64,000 nt of DNA from Planctomycetota bacterium (GTDB lineage Bacteria > Planctomycetota > PLA2 > JAEUHO01). The notes below the pieces were generated by a model. The model saw only the letters and a program-made list of their open reading frames with translations. It made no database searches and was not told where the DNA came from. A program made the position numbers and the translations under genes. Each line of letters begins with the position of its first letter. Position 1 is the first letter of the stretch. The stretch is from NCBI GenBank assembly GCA_029259775.1, contig JAJDEN010000008.1, positions 310,001 through 374,000 on the forward strand, written 5' to 3'. Shown here in pieces: positions 1 through 9,014 of the stretch.

Positions 1-1
1 G

Positions 2-2467
2 ATCGAAAACGACTACGCGTGGGGCCCCCCTTGGTACGCGCCGACGTGGGGCGTGGTGTTCTTCCTCTACAACTACCAGGACCCCGTCGACGGTCGCTTC
101 GTCTACCGCGATGCGTTCCGCACCTTCATCGATGCGTCCGGTGGTCGCAAGGGCGCCAAGGCCGTCGAGAACTTCGAAGAGGTCGTCCTCGCCCACCCCA
201 AGCCGCTGACCAAGAGCCTCCGCAAGTCGAATGAGGTCACGGTGCAACTGCCCAAGACAGTCGAAGAACTCGATCCCGTCTGGAAGACGTGGATCCTGGC
301 GCTGCGCGAAGAGCAGCGCGGTCGCAGCAAGGTGAAGCGGCCGTACCTCGAGTGGGCCCACTTCGCCATCGAGCGCAAGGACCTCATCGCGGCGAGCGAG
401 CATTTCGAGCGCGGCCTGCGCGATGCACCCCGCGACGTCGACCTGCTCGTGGAGTTCGCGGACCTGCTCGCGGGCAAGCTCAAGAACAAGGACCGGGCCA
501 CCAAGCTCCTGCACACCGCCATCGCCGCCTTGGAGTCTTCGCCCAAGCCGGACGAGAAGCGCATCGCCGAGCTCGACGCGCGGCTTGAGCGCCTGGACCG
601 CTCGCACCGCAGCCTCCATCGTGTCCACCGCAGCCTCGAGCGCTCGGCGCATGCCATCGCCGAGAGCTACCTCGCTTCGGAGCACTACCTGATGGCGATG
701 CACGTCAGTGCGGGCCTCGGGACGAACCTGCGCATGCCGCGCATGCTCGCCTACTTCAAGGAGGCCGTGCAGCGTTCCGGCAAGACGCTCGCGCTCTGGC
801 AACTCGCCTACAACGAGTTCGATCTGCACGGCTGGGCCACCGGTGGAAGCAGGGTCTTCGAGCCCTACGGCACGATCCTGCGTTCGCGCTTCGGAACGTA
901 CGAGGCCGGCAAGTACGCCTACAGCTTCCTCATGCTCGACAAGGTGACGTCCGGCGACTACTCGATGGAGGCCGAGGTCCGCATCGTGAAGGGGGAGAAC
1001 GCGTTCGCCGGTCTCGTCTTCGGCCAGAAGAGCAGCCAGACGTTTCATGGCTTGATGCTCTTCCCCGAAGGCCTGCTGGACGTCGCCAGCTTCTACGGCC
1101 CGGGCGACTTCAAGACCTGGCGTCACGAGGACGTCGACGTGGCGTCCAAGGCGTGGCACACGCTGCGTCTCGACGTCGCTGGAGCGGACGTCGACGTGTG
1201 GTTCGACGGGCGCCTCGTCGCGAACCAGACGTTCACCGGCCGCGACGTCCTGAGCGGTCGCTTCGGCCTCATCACGGGCCCAGGCAAGGCGCAGTTCCGC
1301 AACGTCCGGTACCTGGCGCGCGACAGCAGCGATCCGGGCGCGGAGATCGAGCGCGCCGTGCGCCGCACCAAACTCGCCAAGGAGGGCACGCGCCGCCCCG
1401 GCTACTACATGGGCTTCGTCCCGCCGTGGCCGAAGGCCAAGGCGTGGGTGCAGAAGCCTCGCACGAGCTACGCGGAGCACGGTCTCGTGCCGACGCTGGT
1501 CGTCCTCTGGAGCCTGAAGCAGAACGCCGTCTTGCCGATCCACGAGTGGCTGGCCCACCTCGCGAAGAAGTACGCCGCTTCGGGCTTGGAGATCATCAGT
1601 GTCTGCGAGGACGCCGATCCCAAGGACCTCGCGAAGCATCTGGAGAGCTGCCCCTTCCCAGGCAGCGTTGCGCTGGACACGTTCGAGCCTTCCAAGGGCG
1701 GCGCGGGCGAGACGATGAACCAGTTCGCCGCCGGTCGGAAGGGCTACCCGTGGGTGCTGCTGCTCGACATCGACCAGAAGGTCGTGTGGGAGGGCAACCC
1801 CGGGTTCCATCGCAAGTTCCCCTGGAAGCCCGGCGAGGTCGTGCACGTCGACGGTCCCCTGGCCGAGCTGGTCAAGCGCCACAACCTGCCTGCGCTCAAG
1901 CCCTGGCTCAAGGCGTGGGCCGCGGGAGGACGCGCGGCAACCCTGCGCGGTGATCTCAAGACGGCCGCGAAGCACCTTGCCGTGGCGAAGACCCTGCCGG
2001 GTCAGCACGTCCCCGTCGTGGCCGACGCCCAGGCCCTGCGCAACACGATCCTGCGTGCGTTGGAGGGCTTGGACGGCGTGGCGGCGGAGCTTCAAGAGCA
2101 GGACATGGAGCCTGCGGTGGCCACGCTGCTTGCGTGGGCCGACCTGCTGGAGCACGAGATCGATGCGGAGCTGCGCGAAGCGCTCGAGAAGAGCTTCAGG
2201 AAGGGCAACGTCCGCCGCTGGCAGCAGGTCCTCAAGCTCTGCGGGCAGACACAGAAACACATCGAAAAGGGCAAGGACGCCCGCGCGTCGGTGACGGCGT
2301 TCCGCGCGAAGCTCGCAGGCGATACGAGCCCGATGGTCGTGCGCTTGCGCGACAAGCTCGACGCGGCGCTCGCGGGCAAAGACGACGCGGCACTTGGTGC
2401 TGCGGTGGCCGCCGCGCCGTCGCTGCCGGCGCGCTGGCTCGCTCGGGACTACCTCAAGCTGCAGTAG
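2..2467 (+). CDS. Multidomain exported-type protein, 5' truncated by window edge
   Basis: The reading frame is open from base 2, so the N-terminus lies outside the window; the GTG at 53 is only an internal codon. The first residues (WGPPWYAPTWGVVFFLYNY) resemble the end of DUF1570-type peptidase-like domains. A charged helical TPR-like stretch follows (about nt 330-830), then a beta-sandwich resembling LamG/3-keto-disaccharide hydrolase domains (about nt 850-1320, with YSMEAEVRI and WHTLRLDV), then a TlpA/thioredoxin-like domain (about nt 1480-1860), then a helical tail. The thioredoxin-like part has QNAV where the redox CxxC should be, so it is probably a binding rather than a redox module. 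The domain names rest on motif memory, not on a search. The function is unknown; a surface or periplasmic structural role is inferred. Confidence 0.75.
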   Translation: MENDYAWGPPWYAPTWGVVFFLYNYQDPVDGRFVYRDAFRTFIDASGGRKGAKAVENFEEVVLAHPKPLTKSLRKSNEVTVQLPKTVEELDPVWKTWILALREEQRGRSKVKRPYLEWAHFAIERKDLIAASEHFERGLRDAPRDVDLLVEFADLLAGKLKNKDRATKLLHTAIAALESSPKPDEKRIAELDARLERLDRSHRSLHRVHRSLERSAHAIAESYLASEHYLMAMHVSAGLGTNLRMPRMLAYFKEAVQRSGKTLALWQLAYNEFDLHGWATGGSRVFEPYGTILRSRFGTYEAGKYAYSFLMLDKVTSGDYSMEAEVRIVKGENAFAGLVFGQKSSQTFHGLMLFPEGLLDVASFYGPGDFKTWRHEDVDVASKAWHTLRLDVAGADVDVWFDGRLVANQTFTGRDVLSGRFGLITGPGKAQFRNVRYLARDSSDPGAEIERAVRRTKLAKEGTRRPGYYMGFVPPWPKAKAWVQKPRTSYAEHGLVPTLVVLWSLKQNAVLPIHEWLAHLAKKYAASGLEIISVCEDADPKDLAKHLESCPFPGSVALDTFEPSKGGAGETMNQFAAGRKGYPWVLLLDIDQKVVWEGNPGFHRKFPWKPGEVVHVDGPLAELVKRHNLPALKPWLKAWAAGGRAATLRGDLKTAAKHLAVAKTLPGQHVPVVADAQALRNTILRALEGLDGVAAELQEQDMEPAVATLLAWADLLEHEIDAELREALEKSFRKGNVRRWQQVLKLCGQTQKHIEKGKDARASVTAFRAKLAGDTSPMVVRLRDKLDAALAGKDDAALGAAVAAAPSLPARWLARDYLKLQ

Positions 2468-2622
2468 GGGCCGGATCGTAAGCACCCGGCCGCGCCTGCC
2501 CGGTCCTTCCGCCCCGGAGGACCCGAGTCCCGCCTTGCGACGTGACGCGAAGGGGAGCGTCGGTCTCGTCGCGTCATGGGGGGTAGGCGGTCATCAGGCC
2601 GCATTCCCCTGTGGAGTACGAC

Positions 2623-2871
2623 ATGAAGACAATCCTGACCCTGCTCGTCCTCGTCCTGGTCGCGGTGCCCGCCGTGGCTGGGGAGCGCCCTTCGGACGGC
2701 GGCTGCCCGCTCTCTGGGGCCTCGATCGACGGGTTCGACTGCGACAACATGTGCCCCCTGGCCAAGCGTGCGAACACGCTGCGAGCCGTCGGGACCGAGG
2801 CGCAGCCGATCTCGGCCATCACGCGCAAGGACTGCGCTGACAAGCTCGAGAAGAACCTGGCGCGAATCTAG
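2623..2871 (+). CDS. Small exported cysteine-containing protein
   Basis: This is an 82-residue protein. ATG 2623 is preferred over the upstream in-frame GTG at 2611 because a GGAG lies about nine bases before it and the signal peptide then starts at once (MKTILTLLVLVLVAVPAVAG). The mature part is about 60 residues with four cysteines (GGCPL, FDCDNMCPL, RKDC), which may form disulfides or bind a metal. I do not recognise the family. It sits between the large truncated protein and the ECF sigma operon on the same strand and may be expressed with either. Confidence 0.6.
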   Translation: MKTILTLLVLVLVAVPAVAGERPSDGGCPLSGASIDGFDCDNMCPLAKRANTLRAVGTEAQPISAITRKDCADKLEKNLARI

Positions 2872-2941
2872 CTCGCTGGACTCCTGCCCGTGGCCGGGAG
2901 AACGGTACGTCACGTTCTCTTCGGCCGCGTTTTCAGGTCTC

Positions 2942-3463
2942 GTGACACGTCGCGCCTTCGAACAGCTGTTCCTCATCCATCGGGAGCCTGTCTTCAGGTT
3001 CCTGCTGCGACTCTGCCATGCCCGCGCGGACGCCGAGGACCTGCTGCAGGAGACGTGGCTCACCCTGTGGCGCAAGCGGCACCAGTTCGAAGGACGAGGG
3101 CATCCCCTTGGGTACCTGCGGCAGATCGCCTACCGCCTCTTTCTCAACCACATGCGACGCACGACGCGGCGGCGCGCGCTCGCTCACCACATCCCGGTAC
3201 GCCAGGAGGCGACGATGGACCTGGGGTCAGACGATGCCGACGAACAAGCCGTCTTGCTCACGCGCGTCCGCGCCGCGCTTGAAGGCCTGCCGGCCGCCAA
3301 CCGGGACGCGTTCGTGATGTTCCGCTTCGAAGGCATGACCTGCGCGGAGATCGCCGGCGTCGTCGGCGCGCCCGTGAAGACGGTCGAGAGCCGCCTGCGT
3401 CGCGCCACGCTGGCCCTGATGGACCTGCTCGCTTCCGAGCGCACACCGGGAGGGACACGGTGA
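2942..3463 (+). CDS. ECF RNA polymerase sigma factor
   Basis: This 173-residue protein has the two domains of a group IV (ECF) sigma factor: a region 2 with DAEDLLQETWLTLW and a region 4 with LPAANRDAFVMFRFEGMTCAEIAG followed by VKTVESRLRRA. It should direct RNA polymerase to a small regulon. The GTG at 2942 is chosen because the homology starts at once (RRAFEQLFLIHREPVFRFL); the frame is open much further upstream, through the preceding gene. Its stop codon overlaps the next ATG (TGATG), so the downstream membrane protein is translationally coupled and is its likely partner or anti-sigma factor. Identification is firm from the motifs; regulon and signal are unknown. Confidence 0.92.
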   Translation: MTRRAFEQLFLIHREPVFRFLLRLCHARADAEDLLQETWLTLWRKRHQFEGRGHPLGYLRQIAYRLFLNHMRRTTRRRALAHHIPVRQEATMDLGSDDADEQAVLLTRVRAALEGLPAANRDAFVMFRFEGMTCAEIAGVVGAPVKTVESRLRRATLALMDLLASERTPGGTR

Positions 3464-4605
3464 TGGATCAGCACTCTCCCTACGATTTGGTCCGCAAGCG
3501 CGAGACTGAGGACCTCACGGCGGTCGAGGCCGCGGTACTCGAAGACGCGCTCACCAAGGACGCGGACCTCGCGGCCTTCGCTCGTGCGTTCCCCTCGGTC
3601 CGCCGGATCACGGGCGTGGTCGATGCAGACGCGGAGATCGGCGGGCTGCACGATCTCGATCTCGAGGCGCTCGCCCTGGAGCCGATGCGCTCCGTGCCGC
3701 ATGCCGCGCGACGCTGGTGGATCGCCGCCGCCGCCCTCCTCGCGGGCGTGCTGGTGGCGCGCGGGCTGCTGGGGGCCGACGCACCCGTTGCCGTGTTCAC
3801 GCCGCGCTACATCGACATGGCGGCCGAGGCCGCGCCCGCGGCATCCGCCGTGGACGTGTTTGCCGATGCCGTGCCGGCCGTGCTGATTCCCTACCGCCCG
3901 ATCGGTGAGGGCGGCATCACGTGGCTGCGCGACGAGAGCCAGGCACGTGCCCTGGCGCGCGTTTCGGGTCGGCCGATCCTGCGCTTCGGCTCGATGGCCA
4001 CGTGCCCGCTGTGCGTCCAGATGGAGCGGGGTCCGCTGCGGGCTGCTGATGTGCTGGCTCAGGCCGGTGATGTCATCGCGCTCAACCAGCGCTACACGCA
4101 CGTCACGATGCAGGAGATGACCGAGCTCTTCCGTGAGGGCTGGCCGCGACTCCAGCTCGAGACCGCGGACGGCAAGGTGCTCCGCACGTTCCATGGGGCG
4201 CGCGGCGCGGCGCCCCTGGCCCGCGAGCTGGCGCTTGCCACGGCGAGCTCGACGGCCCGCCCGATGGCGTGGGACGAGCTGGAGACGCAGCTGACGCGCC
4301 ACACGCTCGGCAATGCCGCTGGGCGCGCCGACGAACTCGGCCGAGCGTGGAGCGCGCTGGCGTCTGTCGAGGCGCCGTCACAGCTTGCACAGCACGCAGC
4401 GACTGCCCGCCGCTGGATCGCAGCCCAGGCTGCCCAGGCCTTGCGTGCCGCTCGCGACACCCGCGACGCCGGCGCCGCGCGGGACGTGCTGACGCGCGCG
4501 GTGGGGCGCTTCGCCGACAGCCCCTTCGCTGACGATTTCGCGGACCTTCTCGCGCGCTTGGACGCCGAAGGCCGCCTCCCCCCGATCCAGGAGCGTTCCG
4601 AATGA
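3463..4605 (+). CDS. Membrane protein with periplasmic thioredoxin-like CPLC domain, putative anti-sigma partner
   Basis: This 380-residue protein is coupled to the ECF sigma gene by TGATG, with GGGAGGG just upstream of ATG 3463. Residues 1-84 are cytoplasmic and acidic, as in anti-sigma regions, but lack the zinc-binding HxxxCxxC motif. A single transmembrane segment lies at about 85-103 (WWIAAAALLAGVLVARGLLG). Outside, residues about 150-260 look like a thioredoxin fold with the active-site-like motif C181-P-L-C184 in ATCPLCVQMERG. A helical tail follows. Gene order and topology suggest that it holds the sigma factor at the membrane and senses redox or envelope state; that role is inference. 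The next gene overlaps it by four bases. Confidence 0.7.
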   Translation: MDQHSPYDLVRKRETEDLTAVEAAVLEDALTKDADLAAFARAFPSVRRITGVVDADAEIGGLHDLDLEALALEPMRSVPHAARRWWIAAAALLAGVLVARGLLGADAPVAVFTPRYIDMAAEAAPAASAVDVFADAVPAVLIPYRPIGEGGITWLRDESQARALARVSGRPILRFGSMATCPLCVQMERGPLRAADVLAQAGDVIALNQRYTHVTMQEMTELFREGWPRLQLETADGKVLRTFHGARGAAPLARELALATASSTARPMAWDELETQLTRHTLGNAAGRADELGRAWSALASVEAPSQLAQHAATARRWIAAQAAQALRAARDTRDAGAARDVLTRAVGRFADSPFADDFADLLARLDAEGRLPPIQERSE

Positions 4606-5474
4606 CACGTCTCTTCCTCCCCCTCGTCTCCCTGCTTGCTCTCGCGCTGTGGGCCGCCCCGGCGCTCGCGAAGGACAGCCACCTCGCTGTTGCCCGAAAG
4701 CTCTTCGCCGACGGCGAGTACGACAAGGTCGTCGAGGTCACCGCACGCGTCGTGAAGAAGGACGCTGACTACGCCAAAGCGCGCTACCTGTCGGGTGAGG
4801 CCTTGCTCTTGCTGGCCAAGCCGGCGGACGCGGCCAAGGCCTTCTCGGCGGTGGTAAAGCTCCGGCCCAAGGCGGCACCGGCGTGGGTCGGCTTGGCCCA
4901 CGCTTCGATCCGGACCCAGGAGTTCGATGAAGCCAAGATCGCGGTCGACAAGGCCCTGAAGCTGGAAGCCAAGAACGCCGAGGCGTGGCGGGCACTGGGG
5001 GAACTGCACCTCGCGAAGGAGGAGTCGAAACCTGCCCTCAAGGCACTCAAGAAAGCCGTGGGCTACGCGCCGACGGACCCGGCGGCAGCGCGCTCCTACG
5101 TGGTGGCGCTCCTTGCGGCCGAGAAGAGCAAGGAGGCCGTGTCGGCCGCGACGAGACTCATCAGCAAGCGCAAGAAGCACCCAATGGGGTCCTTTCTGCT
5201 GGGGCTCGCCCTCGAGCAGCGCGGCAAGCATGCCGCCGCCATCACGGCCTACGAGAAGGCGCTCGCCCTGGATGACGCGTTCCTCGACGCGCACAAGAAC
5301 CTAGCCATCCTCTGCCACACGATGAGCCGCACGTACCAGAACGCCGCGCGCGTGAAGAAGGCGATGCACCATTACGAGCGCTACTTCGCGCTCGGAGGCA
5401 AGGACGACAAGCTCAAGCAGACCTATCTGACGACCAAGGGCTACATGGACCGATTCCCGAAGCCGACGAAGTAG
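4602..5474 (+). CDS. Exported TPR protein
   Basis: This 290-residue protein begins with a signal peptide (MTRLFLPLVSLLALALWAAP, cleavage near ALA-KD). The rest is a series of TPR units, for example at residues 30-60, 62-95 (YLSGEALLLLAKPADAAKAF), 97-130, 132-165 and 200-235. TPRs form a helical scaffold for protein contacts. The ATG overlaps the stop of the preceding membrane protein by four bases (ATGA), so it belongs to the ECF-led operon and probably works in the periplasm with its neighbours. No enzymatic motif is visible. Confidence 0.8.
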   Translation: MTRLFLPLVSLLALALWAAPALAKDSHLAVARKLFADGEYDKVVEVTARVVKKDADYAKARYLSGEALLLLAKPADAAKAFSAVVKLRPKAAPAWVGLAHASIRTQEFDEAKIAVDKALKLEAKNAEAWRALGELHLAKEESKPALKALKKAVGYAPTDPAAARSYVVALLAAEKSKEAVSAATRLISKRKKHPMGSFLLGLALEQRGKHAAAITAYEKALALDDAFLDAHKNLAILCHTMSRTYQNAARVKKAMHHYERYFALGGKDDKLKQTYLTTKGYMDRFPKPTK

Positions 5475-5505
5475 CGGGCCGCTCCAACCTGAGAGGAAGT
5501 GCACC

Positions 5506-6219
5506 ATGGGGATTCGTGGCACGGCGGCGTGGGCCGCCCTGGTCTTGTGTGCGCTGGTCGCGCCGCGGGAGGCGCAGGCGAAGAGCAAGAAGGCCGACAC
5601 GCCCAAGCGCGTCGCGGCCGCTTTGAAGGTCGGCATCACGAAGGGCGATGACGTGAGTCTCGCCTTCGAGCGCGCCGCGGCCTTGAAGGACAAGTTCACC
5701 GCCAAGGAGATGAAGCCCGTGCTGAAGGAGTTGGGGCGAGCGTTCAAGCAAGACAAGAAGGGGTTGCAGCTCCTAGCGCTGAAGACCTATGTCACGCTGA
5801 ACGTGGCGGGGACGTATCCGCACATCGCGAAGCTGTTGAAGCTGCCGGCCAAGGTCGTTGGGATCGAGACCCGCACCGTGCGTATCCGCGCCATCAAGGC
5901 GGCGGGCACGATGCACGAAGAGGCGGCGTTGCCGGATCTCGAGAACCTGCTCGGCCACCCCGACATCGCCTTCTCGCGTACGGCGGCCCAGGCGCTGGCC
6001 TCCTACACCGTCCTACCCGACGACAAGCGCGCCAAGCTGGTCACGCGTCTCCTCAAGCGGCTTGCCCAGCTCGAGAAGCAGGCCAAGGACCGCAAGCCGG
6101 CCGTCGCCAAGGCGGCCACGACGCTCATCACGGTCCTCAATCCGACGATCGAGAAGCTGACCGGCAAGCAGGGTGCGACGACCGCTGCCGCTTGGAAGAA
6201 GCTGCTGGCAGCTTCCTAG
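5506..6219 (+). CDS. Exported HEAT-like repeat protein
   Basis: This is a 237-residue protein with a signal peptide (MGIRGTAAWAALVLCALVAP, then REAQA-KSKK) and a strong ribosome binding site (AGAGGAAG) seven bases before ATG 5506. The mature part is all-helical and lysine-rich, with repeats of the HEAT/armadillo kind such as HEEAALPDLENLLGHPDIAF followed by SRTAAQALASY. It lies 31 bases after the TPR gene and is likely in the same transcription unit. It is a probable protein-interaction scaffold; no catalytic residues are seen. Confidence 0.75.
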   Translation: MGIRGTAAWAALVLCALVAPREAQAKSKKADTPKRVAAALKVGITKGDDVSLAFERAAALKDKFTAKEMKPVLKELGRAFKQDKKGLQLLALKTYVTLNVAGTYPHIAKLLKLPAKVVGIETRTVRIRAIKAAGTMHEEAALPDLENLLGHPDIAFSRTAAQALASYTVLPDDKRAKLVTRLLKRLAQLEKQAKDRKPAVAKAATTLITVLNPTIEKLTGKQGATTAAAWKKLLAAS

Positions 6220-6336
6220 GCCGGTCGCACGATCCACGCGGCGCTCTTCGCGTAGGCTAGTCGTCGTGATGCACGACGCCCACCGATCCGGTCCCGCGCC
6301 AGCGCGCACGCGCGCCGGACAACCCAAGGGGCCGTG

Positions 6337-8139
6337 ATGCGCGCGGCGGCACTCGCAGCGGTCCTGTTGCTCGCAGCTTCGTATCTGGTCTTCGGTGCGT
6401 GGTGGCAGGGGCAGAACGCTTCGGACACATCACCCGGACCTCTCAAGACGGGGGACACAGCCGGGCCTGAACTGACGGGCCGGGCCACGCCGACGACACC
6501 GGTCGATACGACAGTTGCGGAGGCGTTGCACGCTGCCCTGATCGGCAAGGGCCCCAAGGAGCAGCGGCGCATCTTCTTGGACCGCAGCCTCGCCGGCACC
6601 GCGCCGGTTCCCTACTACGAGCCCCTGGCGCGGCACCTCATCGAGCTTCTGCTGGGCAAGGAGCGGGGCGCACTCTGGTACTACAGCTTCTCCTGCCTCG
6701 TGAGCATGGGGCAGCCCGTCGCTCCTCTCTTCGAGTCCCAGGTCGACAGCGAGGACGGAGATGCGCGGCGGCTGGCCCTGGCCGTCTTGATCGCGCTGCG
6801 CAGGGAGGGCGTCGCGGTCTCGCTGCCGCCGATGCTCGACCTCATCGAGGATGCTGACGCGTACGTTCGGCAGCTCGCGTGGGGACTGCTGTACCGTGGC
6901 GTTCCGTACGAGGACGCCCTCGCGCAGCGCATGCTGGGGCACATGCAGCGCAACCCCGCGCCGGGCCAGTGGTCTGCGGGCACGGCCTTGGCGCAGATGG
7001 GGCCCAAGGGCGTCGCCTTGTTGCTTGGTGAGTTGAAGGCGGCCGACGCTCGGCGGCGCCTTGCCGCGGCGCGCAGCATCGGGCAGGCCCCCCTGGACGA
7101 GATTCGCGCCGTCTTCGCCGAGCTCATGCTGGCGATGGAGGACCCGGCGCCGGACGTGCGCGAATGGGCGATCCGGGCTCTCTCGCGCTTCGAGGGGGAC
7201 TGCGCGGCGTGTCTGCCCGCGCTGCTCAAGACGGCGCAGGAGAGCGACTTCGGCATCGTGCAGGCGAGTCTGCGCATCCTCGGCGAGATGGGGCCCGCCG
7301 CGGAGGCGGCTGTTCCGCTGCTGCTCGAGCGGCTTCAGGATGACGATCCGCGCCTCGTGAGTCAGGCCGCCGGTGTCCTGGGTGCGATTCACGCTCGAGC
7401 GGCCGTGGTTCTCCCGGCCCTGGCGGCCCTGGTTCGCGAGGACACGTCTGATGCAGCCGCGAGGGCGATCGGCGCTTTTGGGCCGGAGGGCTGGGAGTAT
7501 GCCGTCGCGCTGCTCCACGACGACGACGAGGACGTGCGCTACTCGGGGCTGACGGCGTTCCAGGCGATGGGGGCGTCTGCGGCGCCGATCGTGCCGGAGC
7601 TGTTGCCGCTCATCCGCGGAGACGACCACAGCATGGCGCTGCGCGCCATCGAGACCGCCGGGGCGATCGGGCCGGGGGCAAAGGGCGCGATCCCCGCGAT
7701 CCTCGAGCGCCTCGCCTGGGGCGAGGAGGACCTGCCTGTGAAGGTCGCGGGGCCGGCGCTCGTGCGGCTGGGGCCCGCTGCGGAGGGGCCGCTGCGCCAG
7801 GCGCTGCGCTCGAGCGATCACCAGACACGCAGCCAGGCCGTGCGGGTGGTCGCCTTCTTCCTCGGCCGTGCGCAGTTCGCCTTTCCCGAACTCGAGACGC
7901 TTCTCACGGACAAGGACGCAACCGTGCGTCTGCACGCGGTGTACGCGGCAGGCGCTGTTCTTCAGCAGCCGGTCGATCTCGCCGTCAGGCTGGCCGCGCC
8001 ACGCACGGCGCCGGGGGCGCACCTCGAGCTGGCCGTACGCAAGCGCTTGCGCTCGCTCCTCGAGCGCGCACGCGAGGATGAGGACGAGACGGTCCGCCGC
8101 CAGAGCGAGGCCTACCTGCGCACGTTGGACGCGACGTAG
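6337..8139 (+). CDS. Membrane-anchored HEAT repeat protein
   Basis: This 600-residue protein starts at ATG 6337, with AAGGGG six bases before it; a GTG directly upstream (6334) is less likely. An N-terminal hydrophobic segment (AAALAAVLLLAASYLVFGAW) is either a membrane anchor or a signal peptide. From about residue 100 to the end there are many HEAT/PBS-lyase-type repeats, with recurring units such as VLGAIHARAAVVLPALAALV and GPGAKGAIPAILERL. Such proteins are interaction scaffolds. It may be the last gene of the ECF-led cluster, although there is a gap of about 115 bases before it. Confidence 0.8.
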   Translation: MRAAALAAVLLLAASYLVFGAWWQGQNASDTSPGPLKTGDTAGPELTGRATPTTPVDTTVAEALHAALIGKGPKEQRRIFLDRSLAGTAPVPYYEPLARHLIELLLGKERGALWYYSFSCLVSMGQPVAPLFESQVDSEDGDARRLALAVLIALRREGVAVSLPPMLDLIEDADAYVRQLAWGLLYRGVPYEDALAQRMLGHMQRNPAPGQWSAGTALAQMGPKGVALLLGELKAADARRRLAAARSIGQAPLDEIRAVFAELMLAMEDPAPDVREWAIRALSRFEGDCAACLPALLKTAQESDFGIVQASLRILGEMGPAAEAAVPLLLERLQDDDPRLVSQAAGVLGAIHARAAVVLPALAALVREDTSDAAARAIGAFGPEGWEYAVALLHDDDEDVRYSGLTAFQAMGASAAPIVPELLPLIRGDDHSMALRAIETAGAIGPGAKGAIPAILERLAWGEEDLPVKVAGPALVRLGPAAEGPLRQALRSSDHQTRSQAVRVVAFFLGRAQFAFPELETLLTDKDATVRLHAVYAAGAVLQQPVDLAVRLAAPRTAPGAHLELAVRKRLRSLLERAREDEDETVRRQSEAYLRTLDAT

Positions 8140-8151
8140 CGAGACCGGCAT

Positions 8152-8898
8152 CTAGGCGGGGCGCGTGACCCAGACGCGCAGCGGTCCCAACCGTTCGAAG
8201 CCGATACGTTCCAGCGCTTCCAGATCGCCGCCCGCTCCCAGCGCGCCGTAGCCGACGATGGGGAGGTCTTCGTGGCGATCGCGTACCCAGCGCAGGCACG
8301 CTCGCTGCAGCGCATCCACGGGAACGCCCGGCAGGGCGAAGACGTTGGACACGCCCACGGCACCTTCGGACAGGTTGATCGCGGCGCCGCCTACGAGGTC
8401 CGAGCCCTGGCACGCAGCGAGGAAGGTTACGCCCTCCGCCTCCAGCACGGCCGGCGGGAACACGCGCATGCCGGGAGCCGGGGACGTGACCTGCCACGTC
8501 CGCTCCCACGCCTCGAGAGCATCGGGGCCCGTGACGGTCTCGAGGGTCACGTCGTCGCTCGCGTCGCCGAGGGCCCCGGCCCCCGGGGCAAGCCCGTACC
8601 ACGTTGCGTCGAACAAGTGGCGCAGTCCCAGGCTATCGAGCTCGGCCTGGGGGAGGTGGGCGAAGCTGTCCTTGATGCCCCACGCCTGTCCCTGAAGCGT
8701 GGTGGCAAGCTCACGGAGTCGCGCCAGCTGCGCGGGCGTTCCCGTGTCCGCCGTGCGCGTGGCGAAGCTCGAGTAGTAGGGCGGCGTCGGCGCCTCGGTG
8801 GACCAGTAGTCCGCCTCGAGCGCGAGGTCGATACCGTGGGCTCGAAGCACGGCCTCGTACCAATGCTGGCTGTTGCGGAGGGCGAGGTCGACGTTCAT
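8152..8898 (-). CDS. GNAT-like acetyltransferase
   Basis: This 248-residue minus-strand protein has a first half typical of hypothetical GNAT proteins (WYEAVLRAHGIDLAL) and a second half with the likely GNAT core (AACQGSDLVGGAAINLSEG, then VSNVFALPGVPVDALQRACL and LEALERIGFERLGPLRVWV). The family transfers an acetyl group from acetyl-CoA to an amine; the substrate is not predictable. The classical R/Q-x-x-G-x-G/A pyrophosphate loop is not clear, so activity is uncertain. It is convergent with the HEAT protein gene, 12 bases apart. Confidence 0.65.
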   Translation of the reverse strand: MNVDLALRNSQHWYEAVLRAHGIDLALEADYWSTEAPTPPYYSSFATRTADTGTPAQLARLRELATTLQGQAWGIKDSFAHLPQAELDSLGLRHLFDATWYGLAPGAGALGDASDDVTLETVTGPDALEAWERTWQVTSPAPGMRVFPPAVLEAEGVTFLAACQGSDLVGGAAINLSEGAVGVSNVFALPGVPVDALQRACLRWVRDRHEDLPIVGYGALGAGGDLEALERIGFERLGPLRVWVTRPA

Positions 8899-9014
8899 CG
8901 GGCGGGTTCCTACCTGGGGCTGCGGCTCAGGGTACTCCTCGCTTGCCGACGCACGCTCCGCGAACGCGCGGAGAGGTGTGTATGCTCCACGTCGCGTCAG
9001 GGAGCACCAAGGGC

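Noticed and set aside
6430-8151. Long open frame (573 codons) on the minus strand
   Set aside because: It is antisense to the HEAT repeat gene; high GC content in codon third positions keeps the opposite strand open. The translation is Arg/Gln/Leu-rich without domains.
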